Assembly: GCA_005889445.1 (NCBI GenBank)
Contig: VBGS01000004.1
Coordinates: 1-24,479, forward strand
Reading direction: 5' to 3'
Source: Chloroflexota bacterium
GTDB lineage: Bacteria; Chloroflexota; Limnocylindria; P2-11E
DNA length: 24,479 nucleotides
The position numbers and the translations under genes were made by a program. Position 1 is the stretch's first letter. Each line of letters opens with the position of its first letter. Below the pieces are notes generated by a model, which saw only the letters and a program-made list of their open reading frames with translations, did no database searches and was not told the origin of the DNA. Shown one piece after another: positions 22,356-24,479 of this stretch.

Positions 22356-23672
22356 CTAGACCTCCGCGCTCAGGAGCGCGTCGTACGTTTCGCGACGGCG
22401 CACCAGCCGCGACGAACCGTCACGCACCACCACCACGGCTGGTCGGGGTACCAGGTTGTAGTTGCTCGCCATCGAGAGGTGATAGGCGCCGGAGACGGGG
22501 ATCGCCAGGATCTCGCCATGCCTCGGTCGCGGGAGCCGGACCTCGCGGATGAGGACGTCGCCCGATTCGCAGTACCGGCCAGCGATCGCGACGCTCTGTT
22601 CCGCGGGCGCAGCGGCGCGTCCCGCGAGCAGCGCGGTGTACTCCGCGCCGTAGGCGGTCGGCCGGATGTTGTCGGCCATTCCGCCGTCGACCGCGACGTA
22701 CGTGCGCACCCCGCGGATCTCCTTCACCGACCCGACGCGGTAGAGCGCGATGCCCGCGGTCGCGACGACGGCCCGGCCAGGCTCGATCGCGAGGTCGGGC
22801 GGCCGGGCAAAGCCGTGCCGGCGCGATGACTCGGCGACCATCCGCGCGACCTCGCCTGCCATCGCCGGTCCGTCAGCGGGCGGGTCGCTCGGGCGATACC
22901 GCGCCGCGTAGCCGCCACCCGGGCTGATCTCGCGCACGTCCACGCCGAGCTTCGCGATCTCCTGCGCCAGCGCGAAGAGCCGTTCGACCGCCGCGGCGTA
23001 CGGCTCGATTTCGCCGATCTGTGAACCGATGTGTGCGTGAAGTCCCCAGAGCACGAGCGCCGCGCGGGCGAGCACGGCCTTCACGGCGCCGCCGACCGCG
23101 TCCGGGCTGAAGCCGAACTTGGTGTCCACCGCGCCGGTCTGGAGGTAGGCGTGGGTCTGGGCGGTCACCCCCGGGTTCACCCGGAGCAGGACGCCCTGGC
23201 GCACGCCCGCCGCATCCGCGCGGTCGGCGAGCCGGCCGATCTCCTCGACGTTGTCGACGATCACGCGGCCAACCCGCAGGCGCAGCGCCATCTCGAGCTC
23301 GTCGTCGGTCTTGTTGTTCCCGTGGAACGAGATCCGCTCCGGAGCGAAGCCCGCGACCGCAGCGGTGTGAAGCTCGCCGCCCGAGACGACGTCGAGCGCG
23401 AGACCTTCCTCGGCCATGATCCGCAGGAGCCACGGCGCGCAGTACGCCTTCGCCGCATAGCAGACCGTCGATCGTCCTGGATAGCCACGAAGCGCGTCAC
23501 GAAACGCGCGGGCGCGCGCGCGGACCGTTGCCTCGTCGTATACGTACAGCGGCGTGCCGTATGACTCGGCGAGCGCGACGAGATCGCAGCCGCCCACGAC
23601 CAGATGGCCCGCCGCGTTCGCGGTCGCCCCGTCGGGAAGGATGCCGGCGAGGTGCTCGATGGATGACGTCAC
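22356..23672 (-). CDS. lysA: Diaminopimelate decarboxylase
   Basis: This 438-residue PLP enzyme of fold type III makes L-lysine from meso-diaminopimelate in the cytoplasm. Lys75 in CYAAKAYCAP is the expected Schiff-base lysine. LDVVSGGEL, SFHGNNKTDDEL, HIGSQI (about residue 214), SPGGGYAARY, IEPGRAVVATAG, GRYCESGD with the catalytic Cys, and YHLSMASNYN complete the barrel and the dimer-interface active site. The length is standard. The start is a GTG at 23672 with no strong ribosome binding site. It is followed almost immediately by the Fe-S carrier gene, so both are probably on one message. The last line of the protein is basic (SSRLVRRRETYDALL), as in many homologues. No other lysine-pathway gene is in this window. 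Confidence 0.96.
   Translation of the reverse strand: MTSSIEHLAGILPDGATANAAGHLVVGGCDLVALAESYGTPLYVYDEATVRARARAFRDALRGYPGRSTVCYAAKAYCAPWLLRIMAEEGLALDVVSGGELHTAAVAGFAPERISFHGNNKTDDELEMALRLRVGRVIVDNVEEIGRLADRADAAGVRQGVLLRVNPGVTAQTHAYLQTGAVDTKFGFSPDAVGGAVKAVLARAALVLWGLHAHIGSQIGEIEPYAAAVERLFALAQEIAKLGVDVREISPGGGYAARYRPSDPPADGPAMAGEVARMVAESSRRHGFARPPDLAIEPGRAVVATAGIALYRVGSVKEIRGVRTYVAVDGGMADNIRPTAYGAEYTALLAGRAAAPAEQSVAIAGRYCESGDVLIREVRLPRPRHGEILAIPVSGAYHLSMASNYNLVPRPAVVVVRDGSSRLVRRRETYDALLSAEV
22361..22365 (-). promoter_or_regulatory. Ribosome binding site GGAGG that decides the Fe-S carrier start
   Basis: GGAGG on the minus strand lies inside the last codons of lysA. It is seven bases from the TTG at 22353 but 16 bases from the ATG at 22344, so it supports the unusual TTG start. 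Confidence 0.6.
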
Positions 23673-23732
23673 GAATGCGCCACCGTCGCGCTGGCTACCG
23701 CTCCTGACGAAGCTGCGGCACGCGCGCGAGGA

Positions 23733-24479
23733 TCACGCTGCGCCGCCCAGGATCGGACCGTTCAGCACCCGCATTCCCTGCGTGCCGAAGGTGTACGCGC
23801 CCATGACGCGTCCGCGGAGCGCGTCCGGCGCCGACAGCTGGATCTTCGTGTTCGTCAGCGACTGGGTGAGGACCGCCGAGATGCCGACCACGAACAGCAG
23901 CGCGAACGACAGCGCGTAGCTCGTCGAGAAGGCGAACACCAGGACCGCCGCCATCTCGAGCATCGCCGCGCCCACGATGAAGCGGCCGCTGTGGCCACGG
24001 TCGCGCGCATACGCGAGATACATCGCCGCGACCAGGGCGCCCAGGCCGCTGCCAACGAGCAGGAACGCGTATCCCAGATCGTCGACGTGCAATGAGTCGT
24101 GCGCGAAGAGCACGAGGAACGAATTGAAGGTGTGTCCGATGAAGATCACACCGAGCATCTCGACCGCGATCAGCCCGCCGATGAAGGGCCGGGCGCGCAC
24201 GAACCCCAGCCCGTCGCGCAGCGAGCTCAGGATCGGAAGCGACGTACGCGCGGTGATCGGGCGCACCCGAATGACCGCGAGGAACGCCAACAGTGGAATG
24301 AAGGTGAGCGCGTTGATCAGGAAGCCCAGACCGGGGCCGAACCACACCACGATGAAGCCCGCCACCGCGGGTCCGATCACCTGCGAAAACTGGCGCGCGG
24401 TGGAGTTGAGGCTCACCGCCGAGAGCAGCTTCGTCGGACCGACCATCGAGTGGATGAGAGTCTGCTGGGCGGGTCCGCC
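23733..24479 (-). CDS. MFS transporter, 5' end cut by window and apparently short at the C-terminus
   Basis: The reverse strand is open from the window edge for 248 codons. It shows MFS_3-like features: QTLIHSMVGPTKLLSAVSLNSTARQ, then FSQVIGPAVAGFIVVWFGP, then paired helices with a basic loop (VRPITARTSLPILSSLRDGL), and SAPDALRGRVMGAYTFGTQG, the conserved loop between helices 8 to 11 in this group. The product stops at NGPILGGAA-TGA, where the last two helices would normally follow. None of the three frames of the 60 bases before lysA encodes a hydrophobic helix, so the C-terminus looks deleted rather than merely frameshifted. These proteins export drugs or siderophores with proton exchange. 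The N-terminal half lies outside the window, so total helix count cannot be checked. The substrate is unknown. Confidence 0.85.
   Translation of the reverse strand, partial: GGPAQQTLIHSMVGPTKLLSAVSLNSTARQFSQVIGPAVAGFIVVWFGPGLGFLINALTFIPLLAFLAVIRVRPITARTSLPILSSLRDGLGFVRARPFIGGLIAVEMLGVIFIGHTFNSFLVLFAHDSLHVDDLGYAFLLVGSGLGALVAAMYLAYARDRGHSGRFIVGAAMLEMAAVLVFAFSTSYALSFALLFVVGISAVLTQSLTNTKIQLSAPDALRGRVMGAYTFGTQGMRVLNGPILGGAA

Noticed and set aside
1..24479. tRNA, rRNA or riboswitch genes
   Set aside because: No T-loop (GGTTCRANYCC) or recognisable structured-RNA sequence was noticed, and intergenic gaps are almost all under 65 bases. A covariance-model scan would be needed to exclude them fully.

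Overview
The window is very GC-rich, gene-dense bacterial chromosome with almost no intergenic space. Most neighbouring genes touch or overlap through ATGA, GTGA or TGATG junctions, and GTG starts are common. The gene content (a secG/gpmI/tpiA/rapZ cluster, a DUF2089 + SHOCT-like + DUF4097 cassette, a DrrA-type ABC exporter, GlcDEF and a LUD iron-sulfur fusion) fits an uncultivated high-GC Chloroflexota, for example a Limnocylindria/CSP1-4-like lineage. That assignment is inference from gene content, and an actinobacterial-type genome is not excluded. I see no rRNA, tRNA, CRISPR array, insertion sequence or prophage.

Layout. (1) Minus strand, 14017 down to 1: uvrC, a GNAT acetyltransferase, then a cassette made of a DUF2089 regulator, a charged-helix/DUF4097 protein split in two by a frameshift, a SHOCT-like protein, an ABC ATPase and two ABC-2 permeases. 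This runs on through a YvlD/phage-holin-4-like membrane protein into rapZ, tpiA, gpmI, a GT-C-like membrane glycosyltransferase, secG and the first 500 codons of a family 5 solute-binding protein that leaves the window. (2) Plus strand, 14081 to 22012: an IclR regulator, glcD-glcE-glcF (glycolate or D-lactate oxidation), a broken CPA1 Na+/H+ antiporter, and a 719-residue fusion of LutB-like and LutA-like lactate-oxidation modules. (3) Minus strand, 24479 down to 22009: an MFS transporter (cut by the window edge and apparently lacking its last helices), lysA, and an ErpA/HesB-type Fe-S carrier whose stop codon lies in the same CTAG as the stop of the convergent LUD fusion.

How the parts may work together. 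The DUF2089/SHOCT/DUF4097/ABC/YvlD-like block resembles the components of Firmicutes yvlABCD and LiaX envelope-stress loci. Three adjacent genes carry the same small SHOCT-like helical module. I read this as a candidate envelope-stress sensing and export unit feeding directly into rapZ and lower glycolysis. The IclR-GlcDEF-LUD block is a 2-hydroxyacid oxidation unit that sends electrons through many Fe-S clusters.

The most noteworthy points are the repeated SHOCT-like module, the split DUF4097 gene, the LutB-LutA fusion without a LutC, the damaged antiporter, and a solute-binding protein that begins in frame immediately after the secG stop codon. Two of these (the DUF4097 split and the antiporter) could be assembly indels, so they need read-level checking.
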